Below, in pieces: positions 8,006 to 15,235 of a DNA stretch of 30,870 nt. The DNA comes from Parcubacteria group bacterium GW2011_GWA2_47_7 (GTDB lineage: Bacteria > Patescibacteriota > Minisyncoccia > Phycocordibacterales > UBA6899). The notes under the pieces are model-generated. The model ran no database searches, was not told where the DNA came from, and was given only the letters and a program-made list of their open reading frames with translations. The first letter of the stretch is position 1, and each line of letters begins with the position of its first letter. The translations under genes were made by a program, and so were the position numbers. The stretch covers positions 1-30,870 of the forward strand of contig LCOM01000010.1 in the NCBI GenBank assembly GCA_000999395.1. Reading direction: 5' to 3'.

Positions 8006-8266
8006 ATGCAGTTATCGAGCATAAAAGAATATCTTGAGAAATATGCAAATAAACTGACTCATGAAGATGAGAAACGTTCTTCGCTTTTGTTTATAATAAA
8101 AGATCAAACAGGGGTAAATTTAAATGAAAAAGATATATCCGTGGTGAAAAATGTCATCATAGTGAAAGCATCAACTATTGTGAAAAACGAATTGTTTCTG
8201 CACAAAGAGACAATCCTTAAAAAAATAAATGAAAGCGGGAGAACTGATATTTTTGATATTCGCTGA
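8006..8266 (+). CDS. DciA-like (DUF721) small protein
   Basis: 86 residues. The second half, VVKNVIIVKASTIVKNELFLHKETILKKIN and then a terminal DIFDIR, follows the DUF721/DciA pattern: hydrophobic strand, 'ss..kneL.l.k..il.kiN', terminal 'v.dIrf' strand. DciA is the ancestral loader of the replicative helicase DnaB. A DciA-like protein directly after dnaA-dnaN would make sense, as no dnaC is seen. The N-terminal half is helical and unassigned. The gene converges on the PBP gene with 3 bp between stops and no clear terminator. Assignment rests on pattern only. Confidence 0.5.
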   Translation: MQLSSIKEYLEKYANKLTHEDEKRSSLLFIIKDQTGVNLNEKDISVVKNVIIVKASTIVKNELFLHKETILKKINESGRTDIFDIR

Positions 8267-8269
8267 TAT

Positions 8270-10801
8270 TTATGGGGTGACGGCGAATTGAACAATCTGT
8301 TCAGATTTGTTTCCGAGAATGTCGTATGCAACGACACGGAGTTCATTGTTATCCCTGATAGATGGGAGATTTTCTGGGATAAAGGCGAATGAATATGGTA
8401 GTGATGATACCGTACCCAAGAAGGAACCATTTATATTAAAATCCACCCTGCTTATCGTGTAGGTTGAGGTAATCTGGGTGTTGATAATGACTTTTTGGTC
8501 GCGTTTATAGGCGGAAGATAATGTATTTGGATCAATAATTGAAATGATGGGTGCAAATTCCGGTTTATGAATACTATCAAATCCGCTCGGCATCGAAGAC
8601 CACGCATTTGATGGAATGCCATTTTGTGCGATCCAATGTTGCGCAGGAATTTCCCATAATAAAAATTGAGAGTCTTCATAGGGGTTTGTTGGTGCGGGTC
8701 CAGCGGGGTCATTTTTGTTTACCCAATACAAAATATCATGAGGATTGGGTATTACGCGTTCCTCTATTGATTCAACAGGAGTGAATTCTGTTGCAAACAT
8801 TCCCGATATCTTGTCGACTTTATAAATATCCCCCCCGTACCACAACCCTCGGAGGGCTGGTTTCAGTGTCGGAGATATTGGTTGTGGAGCAGGAAACGGT
8901 TCGGAGGAGTAAGTCTTGAAGGCCTCAGAAAAAAATGCGTTCCAAAGAGGTGCAATAATAAAGCCGGCGACTTTTTTCTCCATGGAGCTATTGTCGTTGT
9001 TTCCCGCCCAAGCTCCAACAACAAGTGATGGCGTATAACCAATAATCCATGCATCACGGTAGTCGTTTGTTGTTCCTGTTTTGACGGCTACAGCATGGTC
9101 TGGAAAATTGAGGTAGGATTCAGCACCAAATGCAGGTGTACGGGCTTTATTATCGGAAAGGACATCTGACATTTTTCTTGCTATTTCTGGGTCGATAACT
9201 TGAGTACTGGTCGTTGCATAGGAAAATTCGATGTTCTTATTTGTATCCTCGACACTGATGATGCTCGTATATGGGAGTCTTTTTCCATCATTAGCAAATA
9301 CGCCATAGGCACTGGTGATATCAAGAAGAGAGACTTCTCCTCCTCCGAGGACAAGAGTCAGTCCGTAACGCTCTTTATTGACAAGAGACGTGATTCCTAG
9401 GCGTTTTGCAAAATCAATTGCATGGTCAAGTCCAACGAGATAAAGCATTTTAACTGCAGGAACATTTACTGATTGCGAAAGGGCATCGCGAATAGACATT
9501 GGTCCTCGGTAGACATGATCATAGTTTCCCGGCATGTAACATACGGATTTATCTAAGCCATATAAGGGATTACCATCAGCATCGCAACGAGTGGAAAATT
9601 GTGTTGGTACATCAAAGAGTACTGTGTCAGGAGTATACCCCGCCTCAAATCCAGCTCCATAAACAAAGGGTTTAAATGCGGAACCGGGTTGTCTTTTTGC
9701 AAGTGCGACATTGAAATTTCCTTCATGAGCGATATCGAAATAATCGCGAGAGCCAACCAAAGCGAGAATTTGACCGGTCTTTGGGTCGATTGCGACGAGT
9801 GCCGCATTTGATGCATTGAACTTTTTCTCGTTATCCGCAGCATATTTACTCACAATAGCTTCCGCTTTTGTCTGCAGGTCCATATCAATAGTAGTGATGA
9901 CACGTAATCCATCTTCGTTCAGTGACTCTTCTCCATACATTTCCGCAAGTTTTTCTTTCACGAGCATTACAAAGTGCGGAGCCTTAATACCTTGCTCTTG
10001 TTGGGGGATAAAATGGACTTGCTCAGCCATTGCCGCATCATATTCCTCTGAGGAAATTGAACCGAGATTCTTCATTTTTTGTAGAACAACATTTTTTCTG
10101 TCTTCAAGTAGAGAAATATTGTTTCCATACGGGGAATAGCGCGTTGGTGATTGGGGGAGAGCAGCGAGATATGTTGCTTCAGCGAGGGTAATATCGCTTG
10201 CGTGCTTCCCGAAAAATGACATACTCGCCTCTTCAACACCGTAAATATTTCCTCCGTAGGGTGCCTCGTTCAAATAGAGTGTGAGAATCTGCTCTTTTGT
10301 CATTTCCCGCTCGAGCTTGATTGCAAGTATCCACTCCGTAATTTTTCTGGTAATAGTACGCTCGTTGGTAAGGAGTGCATTTTTTATGACCTGCTGAGTG
10401 ATTGTTGAGCCTCCTTGTCCAGGATATCCTGCGCGTAGGTGTAGGTTGACGAGTACTGCCCGAAGAATAGCTTTCGGTTCAATCCCAATATGCTGATAGA
10501 ATTGCTCGTCCTCGATAGCGACGCTCGCATTTTTTATAAAGATACTTATTTCTTCAAAAGGGACAATTGTGCGCCGAATATCCTTGTGGACATCATAAAG
10601 GAGAATTGTTCCGGTTCTGTCGTAGATTTTGGTGGATTGGGAGACTTTTCGTGTTTCAAAGAGAGAAAAATCAGGAATTTTTATAGTTGCGGCCCAAAGG
10701 AGAAAACCACTCACAAGAAAAATGCTCGCAATAAGCCCGATGACGGTGAGTAGTTGAAGCCAATAGAGGATTCCTCCCTTGTGTTTAGGACGTTTTCTCA
10801 T
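8270..10801 (-). CDS. Class A penicillin-binding protein (GT51 transglycosylase + transpeptidase) with C-terminal Ig-like domain
   Basis: 843 residues from the ATG at 10801 (MRKRPKHKGG); an upstream in-frame GTG/ATG start would add an unlikely tail before the membrane anchor. One transmembrane helix lies at about 12-38. GT51 motifs are present: EDEQFYQHIG with catalytic Glu near 97, and GGSTITQQ near 130. The transpeptidase has SxxK in RQPGSAFKPF (Ser about 374), SVN (SQSVNVPAV) and KTG (VKTGTTNDYRDAW). The last about 90 residues form a separate beta domain (RVDFNINGSFLGTVSSLPY) like bacterial Ig-type domains added to PBPs. It polymerises and cross-links peptidoglycan. The gene is complete and divergent from tyrS, with about 70 bp between them. 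Confidence 0.95.
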   Translation of the reverse strand: MRKRPKHKGGILYWLQLLTVIGLIASIFLVSGFLLWAATIKIPDFSLFETRKVSQSTKIYDRTGTILLYDVHKDIRRTIVPFEEISIFIKNASVAIEDEQFYQHIGIEPKAILRAVLVNLHLRAGYPGQGGSTITQQVIKNALLTNERTITRKITEWILAIKLEREMTKEQILTLYLNEAPYGGNIYGVEEASMSFFGKHASDITLAEATYLAALPQSPTRYSPYGNNISLLEDRKNVVLQKMKNLGSISSEEYDAAMAEQVHFIPQQEQGIKAPHFVMLVKEKLAEMYGEESLNEDGLRVITTIDMDLQTKAEAIVSKYAADNEKKFNASNAALVAIDPKTGQILALVGSRDYFDIAHEGNFNVALAKRQPGSAFKPFVYGAGFEAGYTPDTVLFDVPTQFSTRCDADGNPLYGLDKSVCYMPGNYDHVYRGPMSIRDALSQSVNVPAVKMLYLVGLDHAIDFAKRLGITSLVNKERYGLTLVLGGGEVSLLDITSAYGVFANDGKRLPYTSIISVEDTNKNIEFSYATTSTQVIDPEIARKMSDVLSDNKARTPAFGAESYLNFPDHAVAVKTGTTNDYRDAWIIGYTPSLVVGAWAGNNDNSSMEKKVAGFIIAPLWNAFFSEAFKTYSSEPFPAPQPISPTLKPALRGLWYGGDIYKVDKISGMFATEFTPVESIEERVIPNPHDILYWVNKNDPAGPAPTNPYEDSQFLLWEIPAQHWIAQNGIPSNAWSSMPSGFDSIHKPEFAPIISIIDPNTLSSAYKRDQKVIINTQITSTYTISRVDFNINGSFLGTVSSLPYSFAFIPENLPSIRDNNELRVVAYDILGNKSEQIVQFAVTP

Positions 10802-10859
10802 GATAGTAGATAGTTTAACATAAAATTGAGCGGGAAAAGACAAAGATACGGTGCTGTGT

Positions 10860-10865
10860 TAGGAT
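10860..10865 (+). promoter_or_regulatory. tyrS -10 element, leaderless spacing
   Basis: TAGGAT ends seven bases before the tyrS ATG (10873). No convincing -35 is seen at the usual distance, so confidence is modest. The spacing matches the other leaderless starts in the window. Confidence 0.4.
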
Positions 10866-10872
10866 TTGTTCT

Positions 10873-12219
10873 ATGACCACAAAACCAAGCATAAATGAAA
10901 TTGAGGAGATTGTTGACGATATTCTCACTCGTGGTGTCGGGACTTTTGTCGACCCTGAGGATGCATTCAGAAAAAAACTCATTGCCAAAGCAACTGGAAC
11001 GAGCACAGAAGATGTTGTGGTCAAATTTGGTGTTGATCCTACAAGGCCAGACATCCACCTTGGTCATGCTGTGGTCCTTCGTAAACTGCGCCAGATGCAA
11101 GACCTCGGTGTAAAAGTCATTTTTTTGATTGGAGATTTTACTGCACAAATTGGAGACCCCACAGGCAAGAATAAGGCACGTCCGGAAATTGAGCAAGCCG
11201 CGATTGATGCAAACATGAAGACTTATCTGGAGCAGATAGACAAGATTCTTTCACTGGATGAGAAAGTGTTTTCCTGGATTCGAAATTCTGATTGGTTTTA
11301 TAATATTTCTGACATTGCCCCGAACCTCGACACAAAAGTAGAAATGAACGTTGTACTTGATGGAAAGAAGGCAACCTTTCCTGTTCCGTCGGGAACACTC
11401 GCATGGAAGGCTGAAGTCTTTCGCAGCACGCGCATGCAGGTCGCGCGGTTACACAAAGAGAATATTCACGACATAACGCTTCGTGGATTGCTTTGGACAC
11501 TGAAGCATATCACACACAGTCGACTGCTTGGACGTGACATGTTTCAAGAGCGATTAAAAAATAATACTGAGTTATATATGCACGAAGTCATGTACCCAGT
11601 TCTTCAGGGTATTGATTCATATGCACTCGCACTGATTTACGGAAGTTGCGATCTTGAAGTCGGTGGAACTGACCAGACGTTCAATATGCTGATTGGGCGT
11701 GACATCATGAAGGCCAATAATATGAAAAATATGCAGTCAGTACTTTCGTTTGAGCTTCTGCTTGGTCTAGATGGTAAAGAGAAGATGTCTAAATCGCTTG
11801 ATAATTATATAGCAATTACTGATACACCGAATGATATGTTTGGAAAAGTGATGTCTGTTCCAGACAGCCTGCTTTCAAATTATTATGAACTTTGTACATT
11901 CACTCCGATGAGTGAAGTGGAAAAGATTGTTGTCGGTCTTGAGAAGGGGAAATTACACCCCAAGGAGGTGAAGATGGATCTCGCCCAACAGATTGTTGAA
12001 ATCTATCATGGAAAGAAAGAGGGAGAGAGTGCGCGGGAACAATTTGTGAATACGTTTTCTAACAAAGAAATGCCAGAGGATATTCCCGTGGTAAAAACAA
12101 AGAAGGGTGCACTCCTTATTGATATACTTGTTTCGGAACACATCGTAGAGTCGAAGACTGAATTTCGTAGACTGCTCTCTGCGGGTGCAATCCGCTTTGT
12201 GTCTGTTGTTGTCGAGTAG
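10873..12219 (+). CDS. tyrS: Tyrosyl-tRNA synthetase
   Basis: 448 residues. The class I signatures are HLGH (62-65, in PDIHLGHAVVLRKL) and KMSKS (about 304, in GKEKMSKSLDNYIAI). The tyrosine-pocket stretch LEVGGTDQTFNMLIGRDIM fits the TyrZ-type bacterial enzyme. It charges tRNA-Tyr. A segment of about 45 residues between DTKVEMNVVL and LLWTLKHITHSRLL is longer than in short TyrRS. The C-terminal S4 tRNA-binding domain starts (LIDILVSEHIVESKTEFRRLLSAGAIRF) but stops after only five further residues, whereas S4 normally continues with a 'dg..v.d......vGk..f' part. The end may be truncated. Confidence 0.93.
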   Translation: MTTKPSINEIEEIVDDILTRGVGTFVDPEDAFRKKLIAKATGTSTEDVVVKFGVDPTRPDIHLGHAVVLRKLRQMQDLGVKVIFLIGDFTAQIGDPTGKNKARPEIEQAAIDANMKTYLEQIDKILSLDEKVFSWIRNSDWFYNISDIAPNLDTKVEMNVVLDGKKATFPVPSGTLAWKAEVFRSTRMQVARLHKENIHDITLRGLLWTLKHITHSRLLGRDMFQERLKNNTELYMHEVMYPVLQGIDSYALALIYGSCDLEVGGTDQTFNMLIGRDIMKANNMKNMQSVLSFELLLGLDGKEKMSKSLDNYIAITDTPNDMFGKVMSVPDSLLSNYYELCTFTPMSEVEKIVVGLEKGKLHPKEVKMDLAQQIVEIYHGKKEGESAREQFVNTFSNKEMPEDIPVVKTKKGALLIDILVSEHIVESKTEFRRLLSAGAIRFVSVVVE

Positions 12220-12220
12220 G

Positions 12221-12269
12221 AAATAAAAACAAACACTCGCCCATATCGGGCGAGTGTTTGTTTTTATTT
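12221..12269. terminator. Strong bidirectional terminator
   Basis: A perfect 22-bp inverted repeat has arms at 12221-12242 and 12248-12269 around a 5-nt loop. The core is GC-rich (CACTCGCCC) and both outer ends are A/T-rich. It separates convergent tyrS and the small acidic gene. Confidence 0.95.
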
Positions 12270-12272
12270 CAG

Positions 12273-12455
12273 TTATTCATCCTCCATCTCATCATCGTCA
12301 TCATCAAGAAGTCCAAGGGGGATATCAAGCTCATCTATTGGTGTATCGAGCGGGTCATCGAGGTAATCATCACTGCTCTTCGTGTTTTGGTCATCAATCC
12401 CGACGAGAACATCATCACTGGGAAGAATCCCTCCTGCGAGAAAATCATCACTCAT
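12273..12455 (-). CDS. Small very acidic protein, unknown function
   Basis: 60 residues, no basic residue except one Lys, ending in DDDDDEMEDE. The N-terminus MSDDFLAGGILPSDD is compositionally distinct and Gly/Leu/Asp-rich. Support for a real gene: a TATAGT box (12461-12466) five bases before the ATG, in the same leaderless spacing as neighbours, and a strong terminator 3 bp after the stop. Acidic tails of this kind occur on small proteins that contact basic partners such as ribosomal or nucleic-acid-binding proteins. No family is recognised. Confidence 0.6.
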   Translation of the reverse strand: MSDDFLAGGILPSDDVLVGIDDQNTKSSDDYLDDPLDTPIDELDIPLGLLDDDDDEMEDE

Positions 12456-12864
12456 TTTAAACTATAAATTATGTGTATTATTAATATACCGACCACCCCC
12501 GTTAGGGTTATTTCATTATGTATCATAATTGGAGGTTTTTGTGCAAGGGGGGGCAGAAAGCTGTGGATAAATGAGCCGCTCAGGGTTACTTCTTTTGAAA
12601 GGCACCTGGTCGGGCTCTCCTGCGGAGCCCGCCAGCACTCTCGGTCAATCGCTCCATAAGAATGGAGACCAAGCCGATTGCCCTGCGAGAGTCCTTTCAA
12701 AAGAAGTAACCCCTCGCTAAAGAAGGAGGTGTTTGTCTGAAGCTGTGTGGCCACTAAAAAAGCAATAGTTCGCTTTCAAGGAGACGAAGTTTAATATTTA
12801 GTTTGCCAATTATCTTTTGGGTGTCTTTTTAATAGAAGAAAATACTCGATTGGGCTGGTAGAAA
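12456..12864. other. Intergenic region holding a DnaA box and a three-way-junction element
   Basis: There is no convincing ORF in these 409 bp. A perfect DnaA box in minus orientation (TGTGGATAA) lies at 12562-12570. The folded element at 12583-12712 is listed separately. The rest (12713-12864) shows nothing recognised. Confidence 0.6.
12583..12712. ncRNA. Structured RNA or foldback element with a three-way junction
   Basis: A perfect 20-bp outer helix (12583-12602 with 12693-12712) encloses two hairpins almost without unpaired bases. Hairpin 1 (12606-12635) is CTGG, a bulged T, then CGGGCTC, paired with GAGCCCG and CCAG. Hairpin 2 (12637-12692) is ACTCTCG/CGAGAGT, an internal loop, CAATCG/CGATTG and CTCCAT/ATGGAG with an AAGA loop. 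This is either a stable RNA of about 130 nt or a miniature foldback mobile element; strand cannot be decided because nearly every helix is fully Watson-Crick. No flanking target-site duplication is clear and no promoter is convincing. It does not match the SRP, 6S or tmRNA signatures I know. Confidence 0.6.
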
Positions 12865-13240
12865 TTATGATTTTCGTGACTCTGTGTATCTTGCGTGGGC
12901 GAGGGCGGTGATGCCGAGGGCAATGGCGTCGTATTCATCATCGAGCATTTTTTTTGTTGGGAGTTCGACGAGTTTTTCCACCATCTTGATAACCTCATCC
13001 TTTGTTGCACGACCGTGGCCTGTTGGTGAAATAGATTTCTTCGATAGAAATAGTATCTGGGGTATATGTTTCTATGAGGCGGATGACTTCATTTGCTACG
13101 GCAAGTAGTCGGTCAGGAAAATTACTCTTGGGTTTTGTTTCAATACAAGCAGAATAGAGAAGGCTTGGCTCACTTCCCGTACCCTCAAGAATGGAAACTC
13201 CACACCTTCCGAAACCGGGATCAATTGCGAGTACTTTCAT
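12865..13240 (-). pseudogene. ruvC: ruvC, Holliday-junction resolvase, broken by an internal deletion and frameshift
   Basis: The first part (13240 down to about 13025) encodes the normal N-terminus MKVLAIDPGFGRCG with the first catalytic Asp, and SIEEIYF with the catalytic Glu. The second part is in another frame (about 13023 down to the stop at 12865-12867) and encodes TGHGRATKDEVIKMVEKL and DDEYDAIALGITALAH, with the two C-terminal Asp residues. Between them a normal RuvC has about 37-39 residues (the '..AL...EARG.....A......EY.P...K..V' stretch), which are absent; the frame offset implies a loss of 3n+2 nt. In the first frame translation stops at 12995 as a 81-residue peptide. A TACAAT -10 six bases before the ATG is intact. 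Either a true pseudogene or an assembly lesion. Confidence 0.85.
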
Positions 13241-13246
13241 TTTTCT

Positions 13247-13252
13247 ATTGTA
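13247..13252 (-). promoter_or_regulatory. ruvC -10 element, leaderless spacing
   Basis: TACAAT on the minus strand ends six bases before the ruvC ATG at 13240. No good -35 at 17 bp. Confidence 0.45.
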
Positions 13253-13318
13253 CCATCTCAGTAAATTCAACTATTGTTTGACGATCTATAGATATTGTAT
13301 TGCAACCATAGAATACGC

Positions 13319-13430
13319 TGGTATTAATTTTACGGAGGCATATACTAACACTATCGGAATCTGATTCTGATACAAAAGTATTCAATCAGATTCTGATTAA
13401 TAAAAGGCCCACACTTGTGTGGGTCTTTTT
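13319..13430 (+). ncRNA. Candidate small RNA with its own promoter and terminator
   Basis: An extended -10 (TGG then TATTAA, 13319-13327) with TTGCAA at 13300-13305 predicts a start near 13334. The predicted transcript of about 97 nt has a long hairpin (AATCTGATT 13358-13366 with AATCAGATT 13384-13392, capped by ATAC-AAAA-GTAT at 13370-13381) and then a good intrinsic terminator (13402-13430). It encodes no obvious peptide, although a GGAGG occurs at 13334-13338. It lies between divergent ruvC and the yebC terminator. Confidence 0.5.
13402..13430 (+). terminator. Intrinsic terminator of the candidate small RNA
   Basis: CCCACAC (13408-13414) pairs with GTGTGGG (13417-13423); the stem extends by GG/TC and AAAA/TTTT and is followed by T residues. 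Confidence 0.8.
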
Positions 13431-13453
13431 ATATTCGCCCAAATACTTTAAAT

Positions 13454-13495
13454 AATAAAAATAAACCCGACAGCTATGTCGGGTTTGTTTTTATT
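13454..13495. terminator. yebC terminator
   Basis: A 19-bp stem (13454-13472 with 13477-13495, one G-T wobble, loop GCTA) has the core AAACCCGACA. It lies 10 bp after the yebC stop on the minus strand and is AT-rich at both ends, so it may work both ways. Confidence 0.88.
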
Positions 13496-13505
13496 GTATA
13501 AGTGG

Positions 13506-14036
13506 CTAGTCTGCATTCGTAAATACTTCCTGTACCTCATCATTGTTCTCGAGGTCTTCAATAATAGTCGAGAGTACCGCACCGTCTTCATCAGAGAGGG
13601 GAATGGTAGCATTGGGCACCCATCCCTCTTCAGTTTTGGTGAAGGCCCATGCGGCAGCACCCTGTGCAGCAAGTGAGCCACCACTCCTCGTGAGGATGTG
13701 TTTGATCTCCTGTGCGGCTTTGTTGCGATTACCCGTGAATGCTTCGATCATAAGTGCGCAACCGCCAGGACCATAACCTTCGTACGTGAGTGATTCCATA
13801 GTTTCCGCTTCGTTTCCCAAACCCTTTTTTACCGCACGATCGATAGTGTCCTTCGGCATGTTTTCTTTCTTTGCTTTTTCGATGAGCATGCGGAGTCCCG
13901 GTGAATTGATATCACCCCCCGCCTTGCGAGATTCAGTAGCAATAAGACTTCCTAGTTTGCCGAATACTTTCGACTTCTTTGAATCCTCGACACCTTTCTG
14001 TCTCTTAATCTGCGCCCACTTACTATGTCCTGACAT
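13506..14036 (-). CDS. yebC: YebC/TACO1 family protein, compact form
   Basis: 176 residues. The N-terminus MSGHSKWAQIKRQKG and the central YEGYGPGGCALMIEAFTGNRN are diagnostic of YebC/PmpR/TACO1. After AWAFTK the protein goes almost directly to WVPNATIPLSDEDG...DNDEVQEVFTNAD-type C-terminal sequence. About 55 residues of the usual about 240 (a middle alpha/beta domain) are missing, in frame. YebC-type proteins relieve ribosome stalling at proline-rich stretches or act as regulators. The gene lies 21 bp downstream of ruvB, in the classical yebC-ruv neighbourhood. The short form may be a lineage trait or an in-frame deletion. Confidence 0.9.
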   Translation of the reverse strand: MSGHSKWAQIKRQKGVEDSKKSKVFGKLGSLIATESRKAGGDINSPGLRMLIEKAKKENMPKDTIDRAVKKGLGNEAETMESLTYEGYGPGGCALMIEAFTGNRNKAAQEIKHILTRSGGSLAAQGAAAWAFTKTEEGWVPNATIPLSDEDGAVLSTIIEDLENNDEVQEVFTNAD

Positions 14037-14057
14037 AATGTTGATGATAATGAGTAA

Positions 14058-14969
14058 TTACAGTAATTTTTCCTGAGCATCCTTCGGATAGTCAAACCCT
14101 AAGTGTTCATATGCTTTTTTTGTTGGAATTCTACCACGGGGAGTACGCTCTAATAGTCCAAGTTTGAGTAAGTAGGGCTCGTAGACTTCTTCGATGGTCG
14201 CCTCCTCCTCACTTGTCGCAGCGGCGATTGTGCCGAGTCCAACAGGGCGCCCGCCAAATTTTTCGATAAGGACGGTGAGCATGTGCCGATCCGGCTGGTT
14301 GAGACCTATTTCATCTATCTCAAGTAATCGGAGGGCTTCTTTGACTGCATGCACATCCAGACCTGTTTTATTGACCTGCGCAAAATCACGTGCACGTTTC
14401 AGAAAATAGTTGGCAGTGCGGGGTGTGAAGCGACTACGCGTGGATATTTCTTTTCCCGCGCCCTTTTCTAAGGGGACCCCGAGAATTTTTGAGGAACGGG
14501 TGACGATTTCCTCGATTTCTTCTTCCGTATAAAATTCGAGGCGAAATACTCCACCAGAGAAGCGTGAGCGGAGTGGTGCTGAGAGGAGTGCGATACGCGT
14601 GGTTGCGGCGATAAGAGTGAAAGGGGGGAGTTCAAGTTGGATGGTGCGCGCGGAAGGACCTTTGCCGATGATGATTCCCACTTTTTCTATGGCGGGACCG
14701 GAGGTGATCTTCATCTGAGCACTGGTCTCTTTGGCGATGAGATGTGCGAGTGTCGTTTTTCCGAGCCCAGGAGGACCATAGAAAAGAAGGTGCTCCGGTG
14801 GATGGGCACGTTCCTTTGCGGCAGACAAAAGAATTTCCAAATTTTGTTTGATGTGTGTTTGTCCGACATAATCAGCCCACGCTTCTGGGCGCAATTTTTG
14901 GTCTAAGAATAAGGCCTCTTTATGGGAAGATTGTCCGTTGCCTTCAGATGATTCATTATTTTTTTTCAT
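14058..14969 (-). CDS. ruvB: RuvB Holliday-junction helicase lacking its Walker B segment
   Basis: 303 residues from the ATG at 14969; the frame is open further up to 15059, but the extra residues do not look like RuvB. Walker A GPPGLGKT is at 65-72, sensor 1 AATTR near 122, and the C-terminal winged-helix part (EEVYEPYLLKLGLLERTPRGR) is complete. However, GPAIEKVG (91-98) is joined directly to IIIGKGPSARTI. Normal RuvB has about 41 residues there, including Walker B 'lfiDEIHr'. The reading frame is kept. Without Walker B the motor should not hydrolyse ATP. It would act with RuvA and RuvC in branch migration; ruvA is not in the window and ruvC is broken too. Confidence 0.9.
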   Translation of the reverse strand: MKKNNESSEGNGQSSHKEALFLDQKLRPEAWADYVGQTHIKQNLEILLSAAKERAHPPEHLLFYGPPGLGKTTLAHLIAKETSAQMKITSGPAIEKVGIIIGKGPSARTIQLELPPFTLIAATTRIALLSAPLRSRFSGGVFRLEFYTEEEIEEIVTRSSKILGVPLEKGAGKEISTRSRFTPRTANYFLKRARDFAQVNKTGLDVHAVKEALRLLEIDEIGLNQPDRHMLTVLIEKFGGRPVGLGTIAAATSEEEATIEEVYEPYLLKLGLLERTPRGRIPTKKAYEHLGFDYPKDAQEKLL

Positions 14970-15052
14970 ATTTTTTGGGTCTTTTCCTTCCTCATTATTA
15001 TGACATGATGTGTTGCAAACAAAGGGGATTTTATAAAATGAGTACTTCTTTC

Positions 15053-15080
15053 TTGACAATAATTATGGTTGTGCTACGCT
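15053..15080 (+). promoter_or_regulatory. Promoter reading into the ruvB-pilB gap
   Basis: TTGACA (15053-15058), 16-bp spacer, TACGCT (15075-15080). A hairpin (TTGGC/GCCAA near 15097-15127) follows. What it transcribes is unclear; the stronger promoter at 15201 lies inside its product. Confidence 0.5.
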
Positions 15081-15200
15081 ACCCTTAGTTCAGAAGTTGG
15101 CTATTCACGCGTAAGACGAATTGCCAATTTCTTTCTCAGTATGCCACAAGTTCGGCTCTTCCCCAAAAAGAAAGAGTTTAACTTTATGCAGTTCGGTTTC

Positions 15201-15229
15201 TTGACAAAAGAAACTAATTGTGATATACT
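15201..15229 (+). promoter_or_regulatory. Strong sigma-70-type promoter of the structured RNA
   Basis: TTGACA (15201-15206), exactly 17 bp, TATACT (15224-15229). Among the best promoter matches in the window. Predicted start near 15236. Confidence 0.8.
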
Positions 15230-15235
15230 GATTAA

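Noticed and set aside
10798..11196. A 132-codon minus-strand frame over the start of tyrS
   Set aside because: It is the antisense of conserved tyrS coding sequence and covers the tyrS start; no family features.
14970..15059. 30-residue N-terminal extension of RuvB
   Set aside because: Cys/Tyr-rich sequence unlike RuvB; the ATG at 14969 gives the normal family start.
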